From Sulfobacillus benefaciens (lineage in GTDB: Bacteria; Bacillota; Sulfobacillia; Sulfobacillales; Sulfobacillaceae): a stretch of 61,364 nucleotides of DNA. Below, piece by piece: positions 37,236-45,831 of this stretch. Position 1 is the stretch's first letter; every line of letters begins with the position of its first letter. A model generated the notes under the pieces. It saw only the letters and a list, made by a program, of their open reading frames with translations. It searched no databases and had not been told where the DNA came from. The position numbers and the translations under genes are program-made. The stretch is taken from contig PXYT01000018.1 in NCBI GenBank assembly GCA_003023725.1, forward strand, positions 1 through 61,364. Reading direction: 5' to 3'.

Positions 37236-37711
37236 TTATTCCACCTCCAGCCTGCATTTACGATCGGCAACTAGCGTTTCCCTAACCTCAAATGTACGAT
37301 ACCATGGACGCCAAAAAGTGGCTAGTGCGAACGGTGAAGTGCGTCTCTGCCATGGTGTATTTCTATGTCATCCTGTTAAGGCGATTGTCAATGAATTCGC
37401 TCCGGGAATCATTAGTTCCCAAAACTATCTTCCAGCGAACTCCTCGTTATTCCATGCTGGAAATTTCCCTCCTTCGCCCAAAACACGACAAACAAGGGCA
37501 AGCTTTGCCTGGAGACTAGGCCGTATGACGGGAATGGACAAGTTCGTATATAATCTAGAGTAGATTTTATCCTAATCACCCATGCGACTTATCAAGTCCG
37601 GACCGATGACGCCCTAGGCACAATGTTAACAAACAAGGCCGGACGCCCGTACGTGATAGCATTCATCATGCCATCTGGTGTCACTTAACATGGAGATGGG
37701 GAAAGGAATGT
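37236..37711 (+). promoter_or_regulatory. Divergent intergenic region with TATAAT box for yigZ
   Basis: A 476-bp gap between the glycosyltransferase unit (minus) and yigZ (plus). A plus-strand TATAAT lies at 37549-37554, within TATATAAT, but the -35 region is poor. A 75-codon frame at 37292-37519 has no ribosome site and is not supported. Nothing else is seen. Confidence 0.4.
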
Positions 37712-38341
37712 ATGATGATTCCGGGGCTAACTGTGTCACACGGAACATGGTCCGAATTAAGCATTCGTCATTCTCGCTTTATCAGTTGTGCTTTTCATAT
37801 CGAAAACAACACTCAATTTACCGAGATTCTACAGCAGGTTGTAAACACGTGGCCCAAAGCCAGCCACTATGTCTGGGCTTATGTTCTGACAACCGGTCAG
37901 GAACGCATGAGCGACGACGGCGAACCCCAGGGAACAGCCGGAATTCCCACACTTTTCCTCATTCAAAAGCGGCATCTGGTATATACGGCTATCGTCACAG
38001 TCCGGTATTTCGGCGGAACAAAACTGGGAAGCGGAGGACTTGTGCGAGCATACAGGCAGGCATGTGAGAACGCCCTGTCCCATGCCCAGTTCGGGCGTCA
38101 GGTGGATATCGTCGAAGCCACTGTGACATTGCCCTACTCTTCATGGCAACAGACACATAATTTTCTGGTTAACAAAAACATTTCTTTCACTCCTGTTTTC
38201 CTTCATCATGTTGAAATTCACTGCGAAGTTCCGGAAGACGACTGGCCGACCTTTTGTGATGCGTTGCAGACAACCCTGGCTCCTGATGCTAGCATAGTGG
38301 AATCCCACCCTGCTACCGCCATATCTCCCTGGGTTCCCTAA
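37712..38341 (+). CDS. yigZ: YigZ/IMPACT family protein
   Basis: A 209-residue member of the UPF0029/IMPACT family. Family marks are FISCAFHIENNTQF, ASHYVWAYVLTTGQERMSDDGEPQGTAG near residue 50-75, TVRYFGGTKLGSGGLVRAY, and the C-terminal YigZ_II domain from about residue 140. The role in bacteria is not settled; the fold resembles ribosome-linked factors. The ATG at 37712 is 4 bases after AAAGGA. It is a single plus-strand gene. Confidence 0.93.
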   Translation: MMIPGLTVSHGTWSELSIRHSRFISCAFHIENNTQFTEILQQVVNTWPKASHYVWAYVLTTGQERMSDDGEPQGTAGIPTLFLIQKRHLVYTAIVTVRYFGGTKLGSGGLVRAYRQACENALSHAQFGRQVDIVEATVTLPYSSWQQTHNFLVNKNISFTPVFLHHVEIHCEVPEDDWPTFCDALQTTLAPDASIVESHPATAISPWVP

Positions 38342-38420
38342 AGATCTCCCTTTCCAAACGAAAAACATTAATCTCTTGACCCATAACGTCGCCATAATTT
38401 GTCCTCCAGTCTTGAAGAAC

Positions 38421-38656
38421 GTCAACGACCCCGGCCTCAAGGCCGGAGCTTGCGACTCCCCGGAAGTGCAGGCGACAGCCACAGCCATCGCCTCCCTTCG
38501 GATGGGGTCGCATCGTAGGGGGGTGACAACACCCTCACGATCACGGGCTTGCCGCGATCGCACCTGTCACCCGGTACTCAATTCCCTGGCGGTGCCGGCT
38601 TTTCCACCTCCTAATGAAGTCGGAACAATCGAGGACCTTACCTAAGGAGTTGTTCC
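38421..38656. repeat. Hairpin-rich island, possible IS200/IS605-type or ncRNA relic
   Basis: Three inverted repeats lie in 236 bp between converging genes. (1) CCGGCC-TCAA-GGCCGG at 38431-38446, flanked by TCAACGACC and AGCTTGCG, a form often seen at ends of IS200/IS605 or TnpB elements. (2) A nested pair, outer GGGTGACA/TGTCACCC at 38521-38572 with inner CGATC/GATCG. (3) GGAACAA/TTGTTCC at 38622-38656 with inner CCTTA/TAAGG. No transposase or TnpB frame is present. This suggests a degraded palindrome-ended element, a structured RNA, or bidirectional terminators. The element name is a guess. Confidence 0.45.
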
Positions 38657-38671
38657 GATCCTGGGGCAGCA

Positions 38672-39304
38672 TCATCCGAGGCCGGCTAATCCCCTTGCCG
38701 CCAACAACCTGAGGCACTGGGTTCGCTTGTCGGACGCGTTCATGACAGCTGAAATGACTGCCACCCCATCCACTCCGCTCTTCCATGCTTGGGCCGCATT
38801 CTCCGGATTTATACCGCCAATCGCCACCACCGGCGCAATGGCCGCAGCCCTTTTTACCAGTCTAACCGTTTTTTCGGTGCCTAACGGCATCCCCGCGTCA
38901 TCTTTGCTCAAAGTGGCAAAAACAGGACCCAGTCCGAAGTAATCGGGAGGACAGTCCGCCGCGCATTCTATCTCTTGAAGAGACCCGGCAGATAATCCCA
39001 CCGTCAGCGACGGGGCAAGTTTTCTGACAATAGACACTGGCATATCGTCTTGCCCCACATGTACGCCGTCAGCTTCCAGTGCCAGGGCTACGTCTAAACG
39101 GTCATTCACAATAAATGCCAAGTGATTTTGCAAGCACAATTCTCGTACCACACGCCCATAGTCCAGTAACTGCCGTGTCGTAGCGGACTTTCCCCGCAAC
39201 TGGATCACACTGGCTCCCCCCTGAGCCATATTTCCGATTTCGCGGGGAAGATCACCCGGAGAGATGGTGACGGTATCCATTAACACATGTAGTCGCAGAT
39301 TCAT
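38672..39304 (-). CDS. thiE: Thiamine-phosphate synthase
   Basis: A 210-residue TIM-barrel enzyme that joins HMP-pyrophosphate and thiazole phosphate. GGASVIQLRGKSATTRQLL carries the pyrophosphate site, FIVNDRLDVALALEADGVHVGQDD the Asp/metal and substrate site, and AIGGINPENAAQAWKSGVDGVAVISA the phosphate-binding end. It overlaps thiD by four bases (ATGA). No TPP riboswitch is visible upstream of the operon. Confidence 0.95.
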   Translation of the reverse strand: MNLRLHVLMDTVTISPGDLPREIGNMAQGGASVIQLRGKSATTRQLLDYGRVVRELCLQNHLAFIVNDRLDVALALEADGVHVGQDDMPVSIVRKLAPSLTVGLSAGSLQEIECAADCPPDYFGLGPVFATLSKDDAGMPLGTEKTVRLVKRAAAIAPVVAIGGINPENAAQAWKSGVDGVAVISAVMNASDKRTQCLRLLAARGLAGLG

Positions 39305-40095
39305 GGCATATCACCCGGAAAATGCCATAAGGGACCATGGCCATGTCCAAATCTTGGAGCTTCTAAAATGGCGCGGGATACATAGTGTTTGGCTCTGGTG
39401 ACAGATTCCACCATATCGTGTCCTTGTGCGAGTCCCGCAGCTATAGCACTAGATAATGTACACCCTGTTCCATGCGTATGAACGCTTTGAATCCGTTCAC
39501 CCTTTAGCCACAATTCCTCTTGACTCGAGCATAGCAGATCATCTGAAGGATAGCCTTCCAAATGCCCGCCCTTTACGAGAACGTATGGAATCCCCTGCTG
39601 GACGAGAGCGCGTCCTGCCCGGAGCATGTCCTCCGGGCAATTAATCTCTTTCTGAGACAGAGCCTCTGCCTCAGGCAGGTTCGGCGTAATCAGAGTGGCC
39701 AGTGGCAGCAGGTGTTCTCGCATTCTATTTTCGGCACCAGGACTTAATAACGCAGCACCTCCCTTAGCACGCATAACCGGGTCGACTATGACGGGTATCA
39801 TTTTGGCATAACGGCGCAGTCTGTCCGCCACCGCGATAATAATCTCGTCCGAAAAGAGCATGCCAATTTTAATAACATCAACGCCGATGTCCTCAATCAC
39901 GACATCAATCTGTTCTGCAACCACCTCTGCATCCACGGCCACAATCTTGTAGACTCCTTGCGTGTTCTGTACAGTGATGGCGGTAATTGCCGACATTCCG
40001 TATACCCTAAAAGCCGAGAAGGTTTTTAAGTCCGCTTGAATTCCGGCTCCGCCGCCAGAGTCGGATCCCGCAATCGTCAAGGCCCGGGGAATCAT
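39301..40095 (-). CDS. thiD: Hydroxymethylpyrimidine/phosphomethylpyrimidine kinase
   Basis: A 264-residue ribokinase-fold enzyme that phosphorylates HMP twice. RALTIAGSDSGGGAGIQADLKTFSAF near the start binds the substrate, and TPNLPEAEALS plus HTHGTGCTLSSAIAAGLAQGHD contain the anion hole and the catalytic base. ATG 40095 follows AGGAGGG and overlaps the stop of the PurM-like gene (ATGA); the longer frame to 40137 is rejected. It is the middle gene of a three-gene unit. Confidence 0.95.
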   Translation of the reverse strand: MIPRALTIAGSDSGGGAGIQADLKTFSAFRVYGMSAITAITVQNTQGVYKIVAVDAEVVAEQIDVVIEDIGVDVIKIGMLFSDEIIIAVADRLRRYAKMIPVIVDPVMRAKGGAALLSPGAENRMREHLLPLATLITPNLPEAEALSQKEINCPEDMLRAGRALVQQGIPYVLVKGGHLEGYPSDDLLCSSQEELWLKGERIQSVHTHGTGCTLSSAIAAGLAQGHDMVESVTRAKHYVSRAILEAPRFGHGHGPLWHFPGDMP

Positions 40096-41162
40096 CTGTT
40101 TCCGCCCTCCTGTGCTAAACGCCCAAACGCTGCCCAAAATGGATCAATTCGAGGATGCTGCAGAAGTGTCCGTTTCCCCTTGCTCTCTCGCCACATGCCT
40201 TGCGACGAATCCAACATTTCTCCGATAATCGCCGCTTCTATCCCCCGCGACTTCAAGGCAGATACCACCCTATCCACCGCGTGGGGTTTAACCGCCGCCA
40301 ACAAAGTTCCTTCACTGATAGATATGAGAGGATCAATTCCAGTCAAATTACATATGGCACGCGTTTCCTCTTTCACCGGAATCTGGTCGTCGCGCAAAAT
40401 CACGCCGAGCCGGGAAGATTCGGCCATTTCATAAACACCGCCCACGACTCCGCATTCGGTCGCATCGTGCATGGCGGTGACACCCTGACCCCGCACACCT
40501 TGTGCAGCCGCCACTCCAGCGTCTTCCACCACAGTCATTTTTTCAAACAGGGCATCCGCCCGGCTTAAAATGTCATGTCCCAAATGTTTTTGAACATAAT
40601 CGGGAAATGTGGCGGCAAATAGTCCGGTCGCTTCAATGGCGGCCCCTTTGGTACACAGGATGATATCACCTCTTTCTGCCATGGCAGTTGTAATATATCT
40701 CTCTTCAGAACCAATGCTCATCACGGTTGCTCCTCCCACCATGGGGAATTCGCACCCCTCATACCTGGCGGTATGCCCTGAGATCACCGCGATTCCCAGC
40801 TGCTTGCACGTTCTCGAAAAAGCTGTCCACAGACTGTGAAATTGCTCGGTGGTGATACTGAGTGGCAAATTTAAATCCACCGTCATCAACGAAGGTGGCA
40901 ATCCGGAAGTAGCAGCATCAGAAGCCAAAATATGTACCGCGAACCATGCCGCACGATCCCAGCCATAGGCTGGAACGATAAAGACGGGATCAGTGGTGGT
41001 CGCCATAACCGTACCGGGAGCAACACGGGTGATGGCAATGTCGACACCGGATTGTGGTCCAACAAGCACTTCAGGTCTACTGTCGCCCAAATTTGGGTAA
41101 ATGTAATCACGAAAAGCCTCCGGAGATATCTTTCCGATAGCGGGCAATTCCGTTTGAGGCAT
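40092..41162 (-). CDS. PurM/AIR-synthase-like protein (HypE/ThiL-related), start of thi operon
   Basis: A 356-residue protein of the PurM superfamily. Conserved parts are TTTDPVFIVPAYGWDRAAWF, AVHILASDAATSGLPPSLM and CKQLGIAVISGHTARYEG, with a second half MHDATECGVVGGVYEMAE as in HypE and other AIR-synthase-related proteins. The fold binds ATP and includes ThiL (thiamine-phosphate kinase), HypE, SelD and PurL. Overlapping thiD (ATGA) and followed by thiE, it may be a ThiL-like kinase, but the sequence looks closer to HypE and no hydrogenase genes are near. ATG 41162 has GGGGGAGG 7 bases upstream. Confidence 0.75.
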   Translation of the reverse strand: MPQTELPAIGKISPEAFRDYIYPNLGDSRPEVLVGPQSGVDIAITRVAPGTVMATTTDPVFIVPAYGWDRAAWFAVHILASDAATSGLPPSLMTVDLNLPLSITTEQFHSLWTAFSRTCKQLGIAVISGHTARYEGCEFPMVGGATVMSIGSEERYITTAMAERGDIILCTKGAAIEATGLFAATFPDYVQKHLGHDILSRADALFEKMTVVEDAGVAAAQGVRGQGVTAMHDATECGVVGGVYEMAESSRLGVILRDDQIPVKEETRAICNLTGIDPLISISEGTLLAAVKPHAVDRVVSALKSRGIEAAIIGEMLDSSQGMWRESKGKRTLLQHPRIDPFWAAFGRLAQEGGNR

Positions 41163-41187
41163 ATTCATTCCTCCCCCGTGCGCGAAA

Positions 41188-41225
41188 ATAAGACATTCTC
41201 TCATCACACACGAAGAATGTCTTAT
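41188..41225 (-). terminator. 12-bp inverted repeat with T-rich tail between pheA and thi operon
   Basis: ATAAGACATTCT and AGAATGTCTTAT are perfect 12-bp arms around a 14-nt loop, followed on the minus strand by TTTTC. It ends the ilv-leu-pheA transcript or acts as an attenuator in the 5' leader of the thi genes. The AT-rich stem also permits an operator. Confidence 0.6.
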
Positions 41226-41285
41226 GGCAGCATCTTTATACGCTCATCATATCACGATCCCCGGAGGGCGGAACCATCGTTCCCA

Positions 41286-42113
41286 TCATTCGCTCAGAAC
41301 CGGATAAGTCCCCAGCCGCTTTCCCCATTCCAGCGAAGGCAGTCCGTTTTCCCATGCCTGATCGACGCGTTCGGCATCTCCCACCACATCAATCCAGAAC
41401 CGGTAGGCAAACGGTGACCCTGGTCGGGGACGCGATTCGACCTTGGATAGATTCAACCCCAGTTTCTTATACCACATTAAATAGTCCACCAGAGCACCTG
41501 GCTTATCGGGCAAGTCAAACACCATGCTTGTCTTGGTCCGGTGCAGCGGAGACAGTAACGAGATGGGACGGCGGCTTAACAACCAAAAGCGGGTACGGTT
41601 GTCCGGATGGTCCTGAATGCCTCGACGCACGACATTGAGACCATAGATTTCCGCGGCTCTCGGGCTGGCTATGGCTCCAATATCGTCGCGCTCCAGTTCC
41701 GCGACTTCCCGGGCACTGCCCGCCGTGTCCAAGGCCACTTCAGCGGCCAATCCATGTTGCCGGCAAAATACCTGGCTTTGCATCAGCGCCTGGGGGTGGG
41801 ACCGAACCTTTCGTATGCGGGCGAGATCCGAGTGCCCGTGAGCCATCAGGACCAACTCGACGGGCTGAACCGCCTCGGCCCAAATTGATAGGGGCGAGGC
41901 GGTCAGAAGATCCAGCACATCGTAAACGGGGCCGCGGTAGGCGTTTTCAATAGGCAAAAGCCCAATGCCATCCGGCTTTTCGAGTATAGCCTGAAATGTC
42001 TCAGCAAAGCTCGCGCACCCTGTGGGGTGCGCGTAAGGCCAGTGTGAGAGAATAGCAGCCTCACTAAAGGCTCCGGGAGCACCTTGATAATAAATGACCG
42101 CATCCTCAATCAT
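41286..42113 (-). CDS. pheA: Prephenate dehydratase
   Basis: A 275-residue enzyme that makes phenylpyruvate from prephenate. GAPGAFSEAA is the N-terminal substrate site, LLPIENAYRGPVYDVLDLL follows, the catalytic Thr is in the NRTRFWLLSR segment, and a regulatory ACT domain begins at SMVFDLPDKPGALVDYL with the phenylalanine-binding ESRPRPGSPFAYRFW. Feedback inhibition by phenylalanine is expected. It overlaps ilvE by four bases (ATGA) and is the last gene of the branched-chain operon. A PheA inside an ilv/leu unit is unusual. Confidence 0.95.
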   Translation of the reverse strand: MIEDAVIYYQGAPGAFSEAAILSHWPYAHPTGCASFAETFQAILEKPDGIGLLPIENAYRGPVYDVLDLLTASPLSIWAEAVQPVELVLMAHGHSDLARIRKVRSHPQALMQSQVFCRQHGLAAEVALDTAGSAREVAELERDDIGAIASPRAAEIYGLNVVRRGIQDHPDNRTRFWLLSRRPISLLSPLHRTKTSMVFDLPDKPGALVDYLMWYKKLGLNLSKVESRPRPGSPFAYRFWIDVVGDAERVDQAWENGLPSLEWGKRLGTYPVLSE

Positions 42114-43012
42114 GCTGTGGCCACACCCGTCTTGTATGCCGCCACACCCGAAGACCGGGAATATTCCCGAAACGCCTTTAAAATTCGCAAGGTTACAGGG
42201 CCAACGTTACCGTTTCCGATAATGCGTCCGTCGCACACCACAGCTGGTATCACCTCGGTCGCCGTGCCGGTTAGGAAACACTCGTCAGCCGTATATAAAT
42301 CATGAAGGGTTATATTTTCCTCCAAGCATGTCAAGCCAAGTTGTTCCCTGGCCAATTCCATTACGACTTGCCGGGTAATCCCATTCAAAATGCCGGCATT
42401 CGTTGGAGGAGTCACCAATTCTCCCTCACGAACAATGAAAATGTTGTCCGCCGTACCTTCAGTGACGTAGCCCCGATGGTTAAGCAAAACGACCTCCGGG
42501 AGCCCCCGGAGATTGGCTTCAATCTTAGCTAAAATGTTGTTGAGATAATTCAGCGACTTAATCGCCGGATTCAGAACATCGGCAGCAGGACGACGGGTTG
42601 AAACCGCAGCTAATTCCAGTCCATGTTGGTAGGCCTCCTGGGGATATAAGGCAATCCGGTCTGCGATAATAATCACACTGGGATTAGAACACCTGGTGGG
42701 ATCGAGTCCCAAATCTCCCGGTCCCCGCGATATGACCAATCGGATATAGGCGTCCATCAACTCGTTTTCACGGACCGTGCGGCACACTGCCTCCACCAAT
42801 TCTTCCCGCGTATAGGGGATATCCAACAGAATGCTTTTGGCAGAATCAAATAACCGGTCTAAATGCTCATCCAGCTTGAATACCCGTCCGGAATAGGCTC
42901 TAATTCCCTCGAAAATTCCGTCACCATATAGGAATCCATGATCGAATACCGAGACGCGTGCTTCACTGGCTGGCACCATAGCCCCATTGAAGAAGATTTT
43001 CAGTTCACTCAT
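42110..43012 (-). CDS. ilvE: Branched-chain amino-acid aminotransferase
   Basis: A 300-residue fold-type IV PLP enzyme that makes Val, Leu and Ile from their keto acids. SVFDHGFLYGDGIFEGIRAY carries the phosphate loop and dimer contacts, the PLP lysine is in PAIKSLNYLNNILAK near residue 155, and EGTADNIFIVREGEL and FLTGTATEVIPA are typical. ATG 43012 is chosen for its GGAGG site 8 bases ahead (a GTG at 43015 is adjacent). It lies between ilvB (45 bp) and pheA (overlap). Confidence 0.95.
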   Translation of the reverse strand: MSELKIFFNGAMVPASEARVSVFDHGFLYGDGIFEGIRAYSGRVFKLDEHLDRLFDSAKSILLDIPYTREELVEAVCRTVRENELMDAYIRLVISRGPGDLGLDPTRCSNPSVIIIADRIALYPQEAYQHGLELAAVSTRRPAADVLNPAIKSLNYLNNILAKIEANLRGLPEVVLLNHRGYVTEGTADNIFIVREGELVTPPTNAGILNGITRQVVMELAREQLGLTCLEENITLHDLYTADECFLTGTATEVIPAVVCDGRIIGNGNVGPVTLRILKAFREYSRSSGVAAYKTGVATA

Positions 43013-43059
43013 CACATGTTCCTCCTACCGTATATACCGCATCTCTCACGCCCGTAGCC

Positions 43060-44724
43060 CTACCCCTCCAAAACGGTTGACAAGGGTTGACCGGCAGGCA
43101 CCATGGGAAACACGTGTTCATCTTTGGGAATCATAACCTCTAACAGTACCGGCGCATTAATCGATTCCATAGTGGTCAGTGCCTCATCCAGCGCCTCCTT
43201 CGAATTCACGCTGAATCCGCGAATGCCAAAAGACTCCGCCAACCGAACAAAATCAGGGTTGAGAAGGTCCACGCCCAGGCGCCGCTTTCCATGGAACAGA
43301 TCCTGCCACTGTCGAACCATGCCGTGACCGCCGTTGTTCAACACAATAATCCAGAGGGGAATTTGATATTGCGCAACAGTTCCCATCTCTTGCAGATTCA
43401 TTTGGAAACTGCCATCCCCAGCCAGCAAAACAACCCGGTGCTCACCTGCCGCGAATTGAGCACCCATGGCCGCAGGAAAGCCATATCCCATCGTCCCTGC
43501 TCCTCCCGAGCTCAGGAATGTCCGCGGTTTTTCCCGGTGCAAAAAGAGAGCTGCCCACATTTGATGCTGACCCACTTCAGTCACGACGACATCATCAGGA
43601 TTCAAATGATTGTTAATCACTTGCATCACCGTGGCGGACGCTACCGTTCCCTCAATGGCGGCAGGAATCTTTAATGGATGGGACGATTTCCACTCCCGAA
43701 TGGTGCCCCACCACTCGTCGTGATTCGCCTTTGGCACCGCTTTGAGCAGTTTGGGAAACATGGTGCGCAAATCCCCGTGAATTGCTACATGCGGACGCAC
43801 CAGCTTGCTCAATTCTGCCGCATCAACGTCCACATGAATGATTCGTGCATTAGGGGCAAATTCGTCCAGCTTCCCCGTCACTCTGTCATCGAACCGGGCA
43901 CCCAGCGCAATAACCAAATCAGCATGCTGCATCGCATTATTAGCGTACCAAGTCCCATGCATCCCTAACATTCCAAGACTCCGTGGATGAGAAGACGGGC
44001 ACACGCCAATCCCCATCAGCGTATGAGCTACAGGACAGTCATAATCTTCCGCAAATTGCATGACGTAGTCCTGGGTGTTGCTGGAGACCACCCCTCCGCC
44101 CACATACAGCAAGGGTCTTTTTGCAGAACGCAGATACGCCTTAATCCGGGACCACACCATAGGCTTCTCTTCCCAGACCTCTTCCTCTAGCAGGCTTGTC
44201 GGCAAGCCTCTTTGAGGACATTCCATAAACTGAATATTTTTGGGGAACTCTACGACAACGGGCCCCGGGCGACCGCTGCCCGCCGTTTGGTAAGCCTGAA
44301 ATAAGACGTCGGCTACTTCCCCAGGGTCAGTTATGCGCCAACTGTGCTTGACGGCCGGCATAGTCATACTGAATAAGTCCGCTTCTTGAAAGGCATCCGT
44401 GCCAATAAGCGTGGTAGGAACCTGCCCAATAATCAAAACCAACGGTACAGAATCAGTCATCGCCGTTACAAGCCCTGTAATCACATTGGTGCCACCCGGG
44501 CCGGATGTCACCAAAACCACGGCGGGTCTCCCGGTAACCCGGGCATATCCATTCCCTGCATGGACGGACGCGGACTCGTGTCTCGACACGATAAACTCAA
44601 TGGGGATTTCACGGCGCGTTGCCAAAGCATCGACGAGGGGTAATATGGCACCACCAGGAACCCCAAAAACGACAGTGGTACCGAGTTGTGACAACACCTC
44701 CCATGTTAGTTCCGCCCCAGTCAT
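43060..44724 (-). CDS. ilvB: Acetolactate synthase large (catalytic) subunit
   Basis: A 554-residue thiamine-diphosphate enzyme forming acetolactate or acetohydroxybutyrate. The catalytic Glu is in FIVSRHESASVHAGNGYAR near residue 48; TSGPGGTNVITGL, AHTLMGIGVCPSSHPRSLGMLGMHG, the FAD region, LSSGGAGTMGYGFPAAMGA and the ThDP motif GDGSFQMN with NNGGHGMVRQWQ follow. ATG 44724 overlaps the leuB stop by four bases and has an AAAGGAGG site. Its regulatory partner IlvN is three genes upstream. Its length is slightly below the usual 560-590. Confidence 0.96.
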   Translation of the reverse strand: MTGAELTWEVLSQLGTTVVFGVPGGAILPLVDALATRREIPIEFIVSRHESASVHAGNGYARVTGRPAVVLVTSGPGGTNVITGLVTAMTDSVPLVLIIGQVPTTLIGTDAFQEADLFSMTMPAVKHSWRITDPGEVADVLFQAYQTAGSGRPGPVVVEFPKNIQFMECPQRGLPTSLLEEEVWEEKPMVWSRIKAYLRSAKRPLLYVGGGVVSSNTQDYVMQFAEDYDCPVAHTLMGIGVCPSSHPRSLGMLGMHGTWYANNAMQHADLVIALGARFDDRVTGKLDEFAPNARIIHVDVDAAELSKLVRPHVAIHGDLRTMFPKLLKAVPKANHDEWWGTIREWKSSHPLKIPAAIEGTVASATVMQVINNHLNPDDVVVTEVGQHQMWAALFLHREKPRTFLSSGGAGTMGYGFPAAMGAQFAAGEHRVVLLAGDGSFQMNLQEMGTVAQYQIPLWIIVLNNGGHGMVRQWQDLFHGKRRLGVDLLNPDFVRLAESFGIRGFSVNSKEALDEALTTMESINAPVLLEVMIPKDEHVFPMVPAGQPLSTVLEG

Positions 44725-45803
44725 GAGATTTTCCTCCTTTGGACAATGTTCTTAACACGCTGAATCACCGTCTGAGTAAATTCCTCGGTGCTTGCCGTCC
44801 CCCCCAAATCTGGCGTATGAGGGCCCTCGGCCAAGCTTTCCGCAACAGCCTCCTCGATCAGATGCTGAGCTTCCGGTTGCGACCAACTCCATCCGATAAG
44901 ATAAGCCGCGGATAGCATTGCGCCTGTAGGATTGGCTATTCCTTTGCCTGCAATGTCCGGTGCGGATCCGTGTACCGGCTCAAACAATCCCCGAGTCCCC
45001 GGAGTTCCGGCGACAGAAGAAGAACCAAGCAATCCAAGAGACCCCACAAGTCCTCCTGTCAAATCACTGAGTATATCTCCGAACAAATTTTCCGTCACTA
45101 TCACTTGGTATCTTTCAGGATTCAATACCAGCTCCATTGCCGCCGCGTCAACATATCGGTGCGTCAGTGGCACATCGGGAAATTGCTGCGCCAATTCGTT
45201 CGCGACTTCCCGCCACACTCGGGAACTCTCGAGCACGTTCGCCTTGTCCACCGAAGTCAAAGTCAAATGATTGTCACGGGCATACTGAAAAGCCAATTCG
45301 ATGATGCGCCGGATTTCAGATTGCCGATAACGCAAGGTATCCACGACTTCCAGATCACCCGGCAGAAAACGGCGCCCCCGTGGTTCGCCGAAATAGAGAC
45401 CGCCGGTTAACTCACGGAACACGATTCCCGAAGCCGCGGCATTTTTCAATGGGGAAAGATGTTCCAAGCCGGGAAAAACGCGAAATGGCCGTAAATTGGC
45501 CCATAACCCCATGTATTGACGCATCGCCAACAAACCGGCCTCGGGCCTTTTGGGAGCCTGGTCCCAACGGGGTCCTCCAACAGCTCCCAACATCACCGCT
45601 TCGGCTTTGTCGATCTTGCGCCGCGTGTCGGATGGAAAAGGGTCACCGGACTGGTCTATCGCACGACCTCCTATATCGGCTTCGTCTTTTTCCACCGCCC
45701 ATCCGCCGAATTCGGCCACAACATCCAGAACTCGCATGGCCGCCTCGGTAACCTCCGGCCCAATGCCGTCGCCCGGTAGCACTAACAGTTGGTGAGTCGC
45801 CAT
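44721..45803 (-). CDS. leuB: 3-isopropylmalate dehydrogenase
   Basis: A 360-residue enzyme of the leucine pathway. LLVLPGDGIGPEVTEAAMR is the N-terminal signature, AVMLGAVGGPRWD and the arginines in LRPFRVFP bind substrate, VDKANVLESSRVWREV and the metal-binding Asp in NLFGDILSDLTGGL follow, and EPVHGSAPDIAGKGIANP ends the site. It starts 28 bp after leuA. leuC and leuD are not in the window. Confidence 0.96.
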   Translation of the reverse strand: MATHQLLVLPGDGIGPEVTEAAMRVLDVVAEFGGWAVEKDEADIGGRAIDQSGDPFPSDTRRKIDKAEAVMLGAVGGPRWDQAPKRPEAGLLAMRQYMGLWANLRPFRVFPGLEHLSPLKNAAASGIVFRELTGGLYFGEPRGRRFLPGDLEVVDTLRYRQSEIRRIIELAFQYARDNHLTLTSVDKANVLESSRVWREVANELAQQFPDVPLTHRYVDAAAMELVLNPERYQVIVTENLFGDILSDLTGGLVGSLGLLGSSSVAGTPGTRGLFEPVHGSAPDIAGKGIANPTGAMLSAAYLIGWSWSQPEAQHLIEEAVAESLAEGPHTPDLGGTASTEEFTQTVIQRVKNIVQRRKIS

Positions 45804-45831
45804 AATATCCTCCTAGATACATCAAATTGCT

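Noticed and set aside
38672-41285. TPP riboswitch for the thi operon
   Set aside because: No CTGAGA/ACCTGATCTGG-type core was found upstream of the operon; only an inverted repeat is present.
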